64,000 nt of DNA from Trichomonas vaginalis G3 (lineage: Eukaryota; Parabasalia; Trichomonadida; Trichomonadidae), in assembly GCF_026262505.1 (NCBI RefSeq), contig NC_067206.1:12458205-12522204 (forward strand), given 5' to 3'. Made by a program: the position numbers and the translations under genes. Shown here piece by piece: positions 10,101 to 18,718 of this stretch. Positions within the stretch are counted from its first letter, which is position 1. Every line of letters starts with the position of its first letter. The notes under the pieces were generated by a model. It was not told the origin of the DNA. It did no database searches and saw nothing but the letters and a program-made list of their open reading frames with translations.

Positions 10101-10328
10101 TTTCCTGAAGCAGTTAAATGCGTTTATGATGAAGATAAAGGATTAATGATTCCTCAGGGAAAATATGATAAAGATAGTGAGTTTTCAGTTATGAAATTAT
10201 ATGAAGCCCTTCACGATGGTCAGGAAATCGCATTTGATTTATGCAAATCAACAGCACCCTGTTTTGAAGAGAAGTTTAACTTTTCAATAACGACTAAAAA
10301 TACTTTCATAAGGAAATTAAAGTTCTGA
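7114..10328 (+). pseudogene. Protein-primed DNA polymerase B (pPolB) of Maverick A, broken
   Basis: A Polinton-type family B DNA polymerase. Exonuclease motifs are visible: FADFEC (Exo I, about residue 385), FHNLSYDINFIL (Exo II) and YCKQDVRIL (Exo III). Polymerase motifs follow: DFDAVSLYPS (motif A), LNSIYGKT (motif B), YQDTDSMHI (motif C) and KKTYIDLL (the K-x-Y region). This set marks protein-primed replication of a linear element with terminal inverted repeats. A double-hairpin element is translated near residue 240. The gene is broken, with about one or two breaks, and its 5' limit is uncertain. It shares the element with a primase-helicase, an unusual pairing of replication genes. Confidence 0.85.
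7821..7846 (+). repeat. Double-hairpin element 3, in frame in the polymerase gene
   Basis: GCCGC-AAA-GCGGC (7821-7833), then GACC-GAA-GGTC (7836-7846). It follows the codon AAG and is translated KPQSGETEGH, matching KPRSGEGEAH of element 1. The second stem differs from element 1 at positions that change on both sides, so pairing is preserved. Confidence 0.75.
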
Positions 10329-10471
10329 AGTCATTTATGATATAATATATTTTTATCGTTCAAGACAAAAATAAACTTTTCATATTAAATTATGTAAGCG
10401 TTTGAATTTACTATACGTAATGCATGTTCTTTTTCCATTAACATCATAAACGTTAACATATAATGAACCAT
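10329..10471. other. Short AT-rich stretch between polymerase and HNH gene
   Basis: It holds a TATAATATATTTTTATCG box like the intergenic boxes elsewhere in the element. On the minus strand there is sequence that appears to belong to the end of the HNH gene. Confidence 0.4.
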
Positions 10472-10945
10472 TTATGTTTTCATTAATGTATAGTTCTTTA
10501 TACTGACGACCGTTATAATAATAAAACAAATCTGCATGATGTCGTAAAATAAATCCTCAAATTCATGATTTCCATAATGTGAAACAGTAATTGAATTTTC
10601 ACTGATTTCATCAACGAAATTATATTCTACTCCATTTGCTTTACTTCTATTTCTATTATTTGTAGAACTTGAACACCAATGTAGATTATCAATCTTATTA
10701 TTATTTCTAACTTTATCGTAATGGTCAACTTCCCCAAAACTACCAGGATTATCAATCCACTGAATAGCTATTAATCTATGCTTAAGATATTTTTTACCGT
10801 TAAGGGTTAATCTTATATATCCATTCTTTTCTTCATACTCACTGACAGTCTTTCCGTTTTTCTTTCTTCTTATTTGATACGGATATTTTGTGTTAATTTC
10901 GTAATCTTCATCAGCAACTAATGTTTCCCAGTTATTATTTTCCAT
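10472..10945 (-). pseudogene. HNH homing-type endonuclease in Maverick A, probably broken
   Basis: The N-terminal part resembles a NUMOD4-like segment (NNWETLVADEDYEINTKYPY, then IRRKKNGK). An HNH core follows: KHRLIAIQWIDNP, then VDHYDKVRNNNKIDNLHW and SSSTNNRNRS. This is the usual layout of free-standing HNH endonucleases of phages and large viruses, which cut DNA and spread their own gene. It sits on the opposite strand between the polymerase and capsid genes, 55 bp upstream of the capsid gene's far end. It looks broken about once near its C-terminus. A homing role is inferred; no cleavage site can be seen. Confidence 0.7.
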
Positions 10946-10999
10946 CGTTTTATAAAAATAAAAAAATCAGAAAATTAAAAATTAACTACATTTATTTTT

Positions 11000-12571
11000 T
11001 TACTCTTCACCTCCATCAGCAGCTAAATTATAATCATCAATTCTAACAGCAGGAATGCCAGCTGGTCTGACTTGAATAGCGAAACAAGCATTTCTAAGAA
11101 ATCCTAATAAAGGTTTGACAGTGTATTTTTCGCTTATATTTGTATCATCAGCTTTAACACCTAATTTATATGTAATTGGTGCCGTTGATGTTTGACCCTG
11201 TTGAAATGTGAAATCAGTTTCCGTAGGGAATCCACAGAGGAAATGAGTGTTATCGTATGATTCATATAAATGTTTAACGCTTCCATCATCAATTAACGAC
11301 CTCATCACATCTTCATTAAATCCTATCATATCGTTATTTGTATTGCATGCATTAGCAACCATTTCATAGAACACAGGACCATAAGAGCTTCTGGTTCAGC
11401 TGGCATACTTCCATAAGCGCCCATTGATAATTGAAGGGTTTCAAATTGAGGATTTTCGAAATTCACGATATAATTATCATTCTTCCTAAATAAAGCCCAA
11501 ATGCTTTTAACGTTAATTGGTGTATAAGCTGCTGTGAAAGTTGCTGATGGTGAACCTTTACTGAACGAACCGTCCATAGGAATCCAGTCCATTACTTTAA
11601 TTGGAAAACATAAAGCTTGTGATGTATAATGATCGACTAATTCAGTGTAAATATTTGGATCGAGTGAAAATGCTTTAGGATGAATGAAGCAATCAATGAA
11701 TTCAGCTGATTTCTTCGTTAATCTTTGTTCAACTGTTGAAACAGTAATTTCACCATTTGATTTGAAACTGCTGTTATCATATTGAATGGTTCATTCCATG
11801 GAACAAATTTATTAGTTGGTGGGTCATAATTATCTTTTACCTGACTGATTAAAGAAGGATTATGAGCTAAAATATCTTCTACCGGCAGTGCTGTTACCTG
11901 GAATGCATCGCTACTAAATTTAACCTTTAACTGAATGTTGCCTGCAAAAGCAGGAATAAATCTAATAACTTCTAGAATAAGGAATTTACGACATGGAATC
12001 TTTATTTTAATGTCAAAATTAATTTCAGCTCCTGCACTAAAGGTCCTGAGATAATTTGACCTGTTCGAACTGTTCCAGAACGTTTCCATACATCTTTATG
12101 TCTCGTTTTTGAGAAAACATCAACTTTCTTTATTTGTTCTGTAGTCTGTGAATTAGAAATGATATATGCTTCTTCTCTTGCGTTATCCTGACTATAAATA
12201 ACTCTTCCATTTGCTAATAACTGATATGCTTCAATGGTGTAAATTGATTCATCAAAAACGCCAAAGAAACCTGGAGAATTAGTATTTGGAATTGATGAGC
12301 CAGTAATAGCATTATCCAGGATATATTTACTTTTATAGGTAGTTGTAAGGAATGTGTTATAAAGGTCTAGCATATTTTCACCTGGCGGAGATAAATTGAA
12401 TGTGACCCAGTTATGATCCTTTGCGCTTCCTGGTTGTGATGGAATTTTTGCATCGATATATCTTCTATTAGTATCACCAATATTAATTGCATTATCGATT
12501 ACATCAAAATATGAACGAATTTGATGGATATGTTCAGCTGGTGTAAATTCGTTAAGCTGTTCGTTTTGCAT
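11000..12571 (-). pseudogene. Major capsid protein candidate (double jelly roll) of Maverick A, broken
   Basis: Beta-rich protein segments occupy this span. They resemble the intact 535-aa capsid candidate of Maverick B (41,142-42,749): for example PCRKFLILEVIRFIPAFAGN here against SSFLIFRFLRYLPNWAGK there, each followed by a strand-rich segment. Size, position and paralogy fit the Polinton double-jelly-roll major capsid protein. The gene is broken, with about three breaks. Its start lies after TTTTTATCTAACATAAAA, a typical element start motif. Confidence 0.6.
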
Positions 12572-12597
12572 GTTTTATGTTAGATAAAAATATTTAT

Positions 12598-13056
12598 TTA
12601 GTTTAATATTCTAACTCTTCTTCTTAGTTGAGGAATTTGTTTCTTTTGTTCAATAATTTCATGTTTTACGTTTTTCACAAACTCTTCATTAATTTTGGTT
12701 TCCTGCTCTTTTACTGGTGGGTCTGGATTTTTTGATTCCGTTTGCTTTTCAATGAAATTTACAAATTTAGCTATTAATTCTTGATTCGTTATCGAAAGTA
12801 CATCGGGTTTAGGTTCTGGTTTAGATTCCGTTTCCTTTATCGTGGGCTTTGTCCTGACAGCCTCACTGTCTTCCGCTTTTGTTTCAAGTTTAGGTTTTAT
12901 ATCTATTTTATCAGTTTCCGAATTCGTTAATGGAACTCGTCTTTTTCTTACATAAATTTTTCCATCTTTACTTGTTGATACATAATATAATGGATGCTGA
13001 ATTCCTCTTGCATCATTTAATATAATCGATTGTCTCTCAGATTTTGATAGGCTCAT
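12598..13056 (-). CDS. Hypothetical Maverick A protein, 152 aa
   Basis: No family recognised. A short structured N-terminus (ARGIQHPLYYVSTSKDGKIY) leads into a long charged, proline-rich linker (KPEPKPDVLS). A lysine/glutamate-rich helix and a basic end (QLRRRVRILN) follow. It looks like a small virion-associated or scaffold protein, inferred only from its place beside the capsid gene on the same strand and 26 bp upstream. A weak hairpin (GACAG...CTGTC, near 12,856) lies in the linker. Confidence 0.5.
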   Translation of the reverse strand: MSLSKSERQSIILNDARGIQHPLYYVSTSKDGKIYVRKRRVPLTNSETDKIDIKPKLETKAEDSEAVRTKPTIKETESKPEPKPDVLSITNQELIAKFVNFIEKQTESKNPDPPVKEQETKINEEFVKNVKHEIIEQKKQIPQLRRRVRILN

Positions 13057-13106
13057 ATTTAATTCAAATAAAATTTTTAAATTTTGAATTTTTTATCGGT
13101 AATCAA

Positions 13107-13382
13107 ATGAGTCAGGGATTAGATATTGAAGCCATCAAAAAAGAAATTCGTGAGCAGATATTAACAGAACTAAAGACACCTAAAGCCGAAGAAAAACCAG
13201 TAAAACCAAAAAGGAAATTAAGTGAAAAGCAGTTAGCCGCATTAGCTGCAGGAAGAGAGAAGAACCCGAGAATGAAAGCAAAAAGAGAACGTGAGGCTAA
13301 AAAGCTGAAAAGGAAAAGGCTGAAGAGGCTCATTGAGCCTCATGAGGGTCGAAGACCCTTTTCCATTGAGAAGAAAGAATAA
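13107..13382 (+). CDS. Small lysine/arginine-rich Maverick A protein, 91 aa
   Basis: I chose the ATG at 13,107 (start MSQGLDIEAIKKEI) because it follows TTTTTTATCGGTAATCAA, the element start motif; an upstream alternative start would run through the promoter. After a short acidic helix it is highly basic (KPKRKLSEKQLAALAAGREK, then a run of K and R), as expected of a DNA-condensing core or nuclear protein. The C-terminal 20 residues are encoded by a double-hairpin element. It is divergent from the 152-aa gene, with about 50 bp between the starts. Confidence 0.5.
   Translation: MSQGLDIEAIKKEIREQILTELKTPKAEEKPVKPKRKLSEKQLAALAAGREKNPRMKAKREREAKKLKRKRLKRLIEPHEGRRPFSIEKKE
13325..13358 (+). repeat. 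Double-hairpin element 4, in frame in the basic gene
   Basis: GAGGCTC-ATT-GAGCCTC (13,325-13,341) followed by GGGTC-GAA-GACCC (13,346-13,358). Both loops are three bases, and the second loop is GAA as in elements 1 and 3. It begins within the codon AAG. Confidence 0.75.
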
Positions 13383-13406
13383 ATGATATATTTTTGTTTG
13401 TAATAA

Positions 13407-14242
13407 ATGTATAGACAAGTACCTTTAACAGTTGCTTTCAGTTCTGAAAACGAAAATGCCAAAATAAATGGAAATAGAATTCCATTTAAATTACCTATTG
13501 ACTGGCTGTGAATATAAATGAAAAATATATTGGTTTATCAAATATGTATATAACGCGAGGATTTAGAAAGGTTGAATTTGAGCTTGAAGTTGTTGTTATA
13601 AACGATACACAAGAATTTAAGCAAACTATTCACATATATAAATATTTCAAAGATGATACAACATTATATGAATGCATGAATGATTTTAATGAAATTTTCG
13701 AAAAGAAATTTAACAAAAACGCTTTAGGATTAAATGTGTATCTTGATAAATTAGGTGAAGAAGGAATTCATCCGCAGATTATAGACTTTCATTATGAATT
13801 TATTGAACAAATAGATGATTCACATACATGCACATTTGTTATATACTCGCCGTTTAATGAAGTAGCAGAAAAGAGACAAAGTGATTTTAGGATAGGTTTT
13901 AAAATTTCTCAGTATAATGAAGACTTCATGAATGTATTTAATTATAAACCCGGAGAAGAACGAATAGTGTTATCACCAATAATAACATATAATGTATGGG
14001 ACAGAAAACAAGTCATATATTCAAATATCGCTAAAGGGGTTGAAAATGAATTTATCGGTCATACTAGAGCATCACCATTAACAAATATTAAATATTATAA
14101 GTTATCAGGAAATAATAGAGAGTTTTGGATTGATATGTATTCTACACACGATCATAAATGCCCCGTTGTGTTACCCGAAGACGGAAAGGATGTTTTCTTC
14201 CTTGAGGCTCAGTTACTGAATTCAACTATCGCAACTTTATAA
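13407..14242 (+). pseudogene. Minor capsid/penton-like candidate of Maverick A, broken
   Basis: A beta-rich protein. The spacing of conserved segments matches the two Maverick B paralogs (53,676-54,536 and 60,440-61,288): an R-x-P-x-x-W-L opening (NRIPFKLPIDWL here, YRFDYPLRWL there), a TTL helix, and a C-terminal block around the P-x-S/T-x-I region. Length and repeated presence suit the single-jelly-roll minor capsid (penton) protein of Polintons; this is inference, not proof. It looks broken about once. It is preceded by TTTTTGTTTGTAATAA, close to the element start motif. Confidence 0.45.
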
Positions 14243-14631
14243 GAAAATTCACAAGGTTAGAAATGAGGTTAGATATCGGGTTAGATCTACCCTAAAATTA
14301 ATTTTATCATTTATGAAAAATTTAGTATATACAGAAATTAAAAAATTTTTGGGTTAATTTATTTTTAAGTTTATTTTTTTACTCTGGGTGTAAAAATCTA
14401 TGATAAAAAAAATAAATAAAAAAATTTTAACGTTTATTTTTAAGTTTATTTTTAAAAAATTATTTTTTTTTATTTTGTAAATGTCAAAAATTTTAACGTT
14501 TATTTTTAAGTTTATTTTAAAAAAATTATTTTTTTATTTTGTAAATGTCAAAAAATTTACATGTCAAACGGTTTTTGTAAATTCTAGTAATTTGGGGTCC
14601 GAGGGGCGTAGACCCTTGGTACCGAATTACT
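14243..14631. repeat. Right terminal region of Maverick A
   Basis: Non-coding. At 14,250-14,300 it holds the mirror of the module seen at 2971-3010, with a GGGTTAGATCTACCC core. About two tandem copies of a 64-bp AT unit follow (14,423-14,555). Last comes a GC-rich palindrome (14,584-14,633): arms CTAGTAATTTGG and CCGAATTACTAG around an inner GGGTC...GACCC stem. The element end is placed in the outer arm. Confidence 0.55.
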
Positions 14632-15188
14632 AGATACTAACTATCCCTTCTGAATTTGTTAAACAGTATGACATCAGTCCATCAACTGAATTCTTTCAAA
14701 TTGCAGGATCCTGCATTCCTAATCGAGGAAAATTGCATATTTTTGGTGGTCATGATTATTTTGGCTATATAAATCAAATTCATGACAGAAAAAAATTAGA
14801 ACAATTAGAAGGATGCTACATAAGTTTCGAAATTTTCGAAGATAAGCCTAAAATTGAAGTTGATACAGTTCCATCAATTAGATTTATCGGATCTTCATGC
14901 GCATACATACCAGAATTCGAAACAGGAGTCTTATTTAGTGGCTTCTGTGAAGATTTTTCACAGAATTCATCTCAAGATTCTTTTCAGTATGCAGAAAATA
15001 CCGGATATTACGGAAAATATTTAATTAATTACAAATTTAACGAGAAACTATGCAAAGATAACATCGAGAAATACTGCATGGATGCTTATAAGCCAGCTTC
15101 TCGTGCTTTCCATGCTGTTGCGTGGGATTCTGACAGATGGAATCGAGCAAATGATATTTTTTGCTGCAAATACAATTTGTTGCAATAA
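14632..15188 (+). pseudogene. Host gene fragment cut off by Maverick A
   Basis: An open frame starts at the element junction (first codons near 14,634) and runs 185 codons to a stop at 15,188 with no credible start: its first stretch reads TIPSEFVKQYDISPSTEFFQ. A later piece is GGHDYFGYINQIHDRKKLE. No family recognised; it has strand-rich composition and aromatic residues. The simplest reading is that this is the 3' part of a host gene whose 5' part lies beyond the left end of Maverick A, outside the window. Confidence 0.5.
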
Positions 15189-15228
15189 CACTTCTATCAA
15201 TTTTTACAATCTCCTTGAAATTGAAGAA

Positions 15229-15666
15229 ATGAATCCATTTGATTTTTTTTATTTCTCAATTCAATATAAAGAGATATTAAATTGCGATGATTTTCCAAAA
15301 GTTACAGAAGTAATCACAGGTTTAATCTCAGCTTCAAATATTAATGCTATTATGCGAATTTGCCAAAAAAATTTGGATAAAATTACATTTTATAAATGTA
15401 ATTATTGCCATATTACCTCAATATGGAATTTTATCACAAATGCAGCAATAATTCTTCCTGATGAAGATTTATTAATCAAATTATTAAAATTCATAGAAAA
15501 AACAGAAAAAGCAACAGATGAATTATTCGAACCGGAGAATGATTTGGGTTTCTATGAATATTTAAATTCGATTTTCTCAGATATTACATCTGCGAGAAAT
15601 AAGCAATTTCTCTTGGAATTTCTAAATACCCATGAAGATGACTTCACTTATGATCAAACATTGTGA
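15229..15666 (+). CDS. Hypothetical host protein, 145 aa, possibly an ankyrin-gene 5' remnant
   Basis: Starts MNPFDFFYFSIQYKEILNCD and is helical and AT-rich, with no domain I can name. The stop at 15,666 is followed by repeated GATCAA stretches. T. vaginalis ankyrin proteins often have an unnamed helical N-terminal region, and an ankyrin repeat lies 770 bp downstream (16,433), so this may be the 5' part of a decayed ankyrin gene. An independent small gene is equally possible. It begins 40 bp after the fragment at 14,632-15,188. Confidence 0.35.
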   Translation: MNPFDFFYFSIQYKEILNCDDFPKVTEVITGLISASNINAIMRICQKNLDKITFYKCNYCHITSIWNFITNAAIILPDEDLLIKLLKFIEKTEKATDELFEPENDLGFYEYLNSIFSDITSARNKQFLLEFLNTHEDDFTYDQTL

Positions 15667-16432
15667 GGTCATTTTTGATCAACAAATTAATTGAAATTCC
15701 GATCAAAAAAAAATTCACAAATTGGATCAAAAAAATCGAATCTCAAGTTAAAAATAAAAAATTTCTACATTTTTATCAAATTTAGATTTTTTTTCAAATC
15801 ATGCGAATTGATTGAATAATTGCATATTTTATCCCATGCATCTAGAAGTATGTGTAATATTTTTGCTTTCATCAAGAAATTGTCGAATTTGATCTTAATT
15901 TTTTTTTGAAAAATATACTTTTAGAAAAAGAAATAGTAATTGAATAGCTGCCCATGCTGTAAAAGGGTTATTTTTACAAGTAAAAAAATTGTTATTTTTC
16001 GAGCAAGTCGAGGCTTTTTTACCATCTTATTTTTGAAAAATTTACGAAAAATTATATCTGAAAAAACGCTTCATTTTGATATCTTACAATGATAAAATAC
16101 CAATGTTGCTGGGATATAATAGCTACACCTGGACATCTACTACATTAATGCGTATGACAGGTAAAGTTGATTTCAAAAGTATAGCCTGGAAAGATTACAA
16201 TAAATCAACGATAATTCAAAAAAAATTCTTATAAGTTAACATAATAAAAATTTAATTTTTATATTGCTTGTATTATACTTAAGTATATAATATATTTAAA
16301 TCTTAGAATGAAAATTCGGGACGCCCTAGCTATTCAATTTTCCCTTAGGACGCCCATAAACCTCTCAAAAATGTGATGTAAATATCACAATTTTGAGAAA
16401 TTTACACTAGGACGCCAACCCCCTTTTTTACC
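15667..16432. other. Decayed or non-coding stretch before ankyrin remnant
   Basis: AT-rich. A short open piece near 16,090-16,230 (LLGYNSYTWTSTTLMRMTGK) has no start and no recognised family. A hairpin with flanking GGACGCC copies occupies 16,319-16,420. No complete gene is seen. Confidence 0.4.
16319..16420. repeat. Small hairpin insert with three GGACGCC copies
   Basis: GGACGCC occurs at about 16,319, 16,348 and 16,410. Between the last two lies a 14-pair stem with one mismatch (16,364-16,377 with 16,384-16,397) around a GTAAAT loop. It is GC-richer than its surroundings and resembles a small palindromic insertion, or MITE. Confidence 0.4.
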
Positions 16433-16525
16433 GATAATAATGGAAAAACAGCTCTTGATTATGTCAAATTGATTAAAAATAAAGGAATGATTGAGCTTCT
16501 TATTTCGCATGGTGTGAAAAAATAA
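16433..16525 (+). pseudogene. Ankyrin-repeat gene remnant (last repeat)
   Basis: Thirty codons spell an ankyrin repeat end: DNNGKTALDYVKLIKNKG, then IELLISHGVKK and a stop. The N-G-K-T-A-L-D and I-x-L-L-x-x-H-G signatures are those of the very large T. vaginalis ankyrin family. Only the terminal repeat is recognisable, so the gene is a 3' fossil. Confidence 0.65.
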
Positions 16526-16926
16526 TGTTCCTACTTTAGATCCTATTTTTTTTCCTTTTTCTTATATAAAACGATTTTTATCTGCCACCTATTAATTTTT
16601 TATCACATTTCCTCACTTTAGATAAAGCATGAATTGAATAACCTTAGCATAATTATATGCATTCTAATTCAAATTTACATCTTGTATACATTTAATTTAT
16701 TAGTTGTTGTCAATGTTAATATATGGCTTAATACTTAATATTTATTGATTCGGCTCATTGCATAATATGATCATCACGAGAATAAAAAAAAAATAGAGCT
16801 AAGTGGGCGGTTGGAACCCTTATTAATATAGTTTCTTTTAATGAAGAGTTTTACAGAGAAAACAGAGTTATTTACGTTACAAACATGGTATTTTAATGCG
16901 AGAATGTGAATAATTCTGCAAGAATT
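16526..16926. other. Intergenic, nothing recognised
   Basis: About 400 bp of AT-rich sequence between the ankyrin remnant and the membrane-protein frame. No ORF, repeat or RNA gene was recognised. Confidence 0.6.
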
Positions 16927-17289
16927 TCATAGAGAGAGCCAAATCCGAACGAATCCGAGGCCGAACATTGATGTTACCAACACGAATGCTGAGTCAAAGT
17001 TGTAAAACATGAGTGCAATTGAAAATAAAAATAATTCGACTTCCAGAGTTTGTCTTGGATTCTTCCAAAGTAGTCTGCGATCGAAAGATGACTTGAATAC
17101 CTCGAAACTGCCAAGAATCTTCTTGAATCTCTTACGTAACTGCTGATCCAACTCTTTCATCTTCTGTTTGATGTTCTTTGCGTCTTTAGAGAAGAAGATC
17201 TTAATACCACGGTTGAGAATAAGTATAAATACAGTGGAAGAAACGAAAAGTCCGAATGGAACTATAATTAAAAGTAAATTAAAGGTCAA
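16927..17289 (-). CDS. Small membrane protein frame without an ATG, 120 aa
   Basis: There is a hydrophobic helix at about residues 4-26, a lysine-rich amphipathic middle (KQKMKELDQQLRKRFKKI) and a hydrophobic hairpin at about 80-118 following RRLLWKNPRQTLEVELF. This layout recalls ER-shaping hairpin or PRT_C-like membrane anchors, but no family is certain. The frame opens at a TTG codon; upstream it runs back to a stop without any ATG. Either the N-terminus is lost, or the start lies in an unseen exon. The first internal ATG would remove the first membrane segment. Confidence 0.4.
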   Translation of the reverse strand: MTFNLLLIIVPFGLFVSSTVFILILNRGIKIFFSKDAKNIKQKMKELDQQLRKRFKKILGSFEVFKSSFDRRLLWKNPRQTLEVELFLFSIALMFYNFDSAFVLVTSMFGLGFVRIWLSL

Positions 17290-18106
17290 AATTAAGCCAA
17301 CAAAGGTATGACCTTTAAAATAATAAACTCTTCAGGAGAAAGAAAATCCATTTTTTGTCAAAAAATCGGCATCCAAAAAGATTTTGATTGACATTATAGG
17401 CAAATTATATTTGAATTCTTAAACACACATAAACTTTTTTAGATTGGAATGATATAAACACGAATTTTCTTTTTTTCAAATTAAAATTAGTCAATTTCCT
17501 ACATTTTACTTTAAAAAATGATTGTATTTTTGTGTTTATCAAATCTATTATCTATAAATTAAGAATTTCCGCTAAATTTATTGAATCTCAAAATCTTTCA
17601 AAATTTATTACTACTGTTTCAGAAAATCATAGTATTAGATCTGTAAATATAAAATTGATCATTCTTAAAGTTCTAGTAATAAGCAAAGAATTGGATTTTG
17701 TTAATTAATGAACCACTTCTTAAGGTTCATTCGCGTTTAAAAGCACACTGAATAATGATCGTTTTGTTTGATTTTAAGAGCTATCTTCTACATTGAAAAA
17801 TTGCTGCAGCAATAATAGGGACAAATAACTATTCAACTTGTTCAGAATCATTCCAATTAATGTATCATTGCAACTTATCAAGGTTTTGTCTTAGTTAGAA
17901 CTTAATAAAAATTTGCAAAAAATATACCATTTGAAACCTAAGCACTTAATAGTATATATAGATTTTGATATATTTATCAATAAAAAATACCAAAAAATTG
18001 GATAGATAGCCAGAAAAAGTGGATCAAAACTAAAATCTTGGAAAGGTCAAAAAAAACCTATTTTTGACCAATCTTGGAAAGGTCAAAAATTTATTGAATA
18101 AAAATT
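17290..18106. other. Intergenic, nothing recognised
   Basis: About 800 bp, AT-rich. The direct repeat CTTGGAAAGGTCAAAAA occurs twice (about 18,038 and 18,064) just upstream of the next start codon. No gene recognised. Confidence 0.55.
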
Positions 18107-18562
18107 ATGGCTTCGAAAAATGCGCGTAATATTGGTTTGATCATCCTTAAAAACCTCGGATTAACTGATGAAGAAGCAGAAGTACTTGAAAATCAGAAGC
18201 CAGAGCAAATAAATACTATTTTTGCAAGAGATCAATCTGGACTTGGCTATAAGAAGCTATCTACTAACTATGCAGCCGAAGCTAACAACGTTTTTGCAAG
18301 AATATCAGCTAAAATTGCAAATGATAATAAAGATCAAGTCAAAACGTGCATAGCATCAACAGCAACAAAAACTCATCAATTTATACCCCGCAGATTACAA
18401 AAGAAATCAATTGGTTCTTTATCTAATGAAGATTTGGCTACAATTCTTTCAGAAGTAGCCCCTACAACTGCTCAAACTTCTCAAATTACGACATCAACTC
18501 CAGAAGAGCCAGCAAAGCGTAAGAGAAGGCATCACCATCACCATGCAACCGAAGAACAGTAG
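18107..18562 (+). CDS. Hypothetical host protein with basic/His tail, 151 aa
   Basis: No family recognised. The N-terminal two thirds are helical (start MASKNARNIGLIILKNLGLT). A Thr/Ser/Gln-rich linker (TTAQTSQITTSTPEEPA) and a short KRKRRHHHHH tail follow; the basic run could be a nuclear signal. The histidines are genomic, not an engineered tag. The codons are ordinary for this host DNA and the frame is intact. The start is the first ATG, 26 bp after the second GGTCAAAAA repeat. Confidence 0.55.
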   Translation: MASKNARNIGLIILKNLGLTDEEAEVLENQKPEQINTIFARDQSGLGYKKLSTNYAAEANNVFARISAKIANDNKDQVKTCIASTATKTHQFIPRRLQKKSIGSLSNEDLATILSEVAPTTAQTSQITTSTPEEPAKRKRRHHHHHATEEQ

Positions 18563-18718
18563 ATTTTGTACTTATTATAGAGATTGTTAATAGAGAATAA
18601 ATTAATTTAATATAATTCTTCTCAATTTTTGTTGTTAAATAGAATAATGATTAGAAAAAGATAAATACAAACAATTTAATTAAATTTCACTTACTTCAAT
18701 ATGATTTCTTGCAAATAT

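Larger units (their letters stand above)
1..14631. mobile_element. Maverick/Polinton A, right-hand part
   Basis: This is a Maverick/Polinton-class element; the window opens inside it, so its left end is not seen. Its parts are a fibre, an integrase with a chromodomain-like tail, a primase-helicase, a protein-primed DNA polymerase B, an HNH endonuclease, a major capsid candidate, a minor capsid candidate and small unknown proteins. The right end is placed near 14,631: AT-rich repeats and a GC hairpin stop there, and an open host-like frame begins at once. Read from outside, the end begins AGT, as Mavericks often begin with AG. Some genes look whole and others are broken, about six breaks in all, so I read it as a partly decayed fossil of moderate age. 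No packaging ATPase or protease was recognised in this part. Confidence 0.85.

Noticed and set aside
1-14631. A phage or bacterial contig (collar fibre, HNH, family B polymerase)
   Set aside because: The same contig carries an axonemal dynein, a tetraspanin, a PHD/SET protein and Polinton integrases, so the setting is a eukaryotic nucleus.
18533-18562. A vector-derived polyhistidine tag in the 151-aa protein
   Set aside because: The five histidines are part of a longer natural basic tail in ordinary host sequence, with no vector sequence around it.
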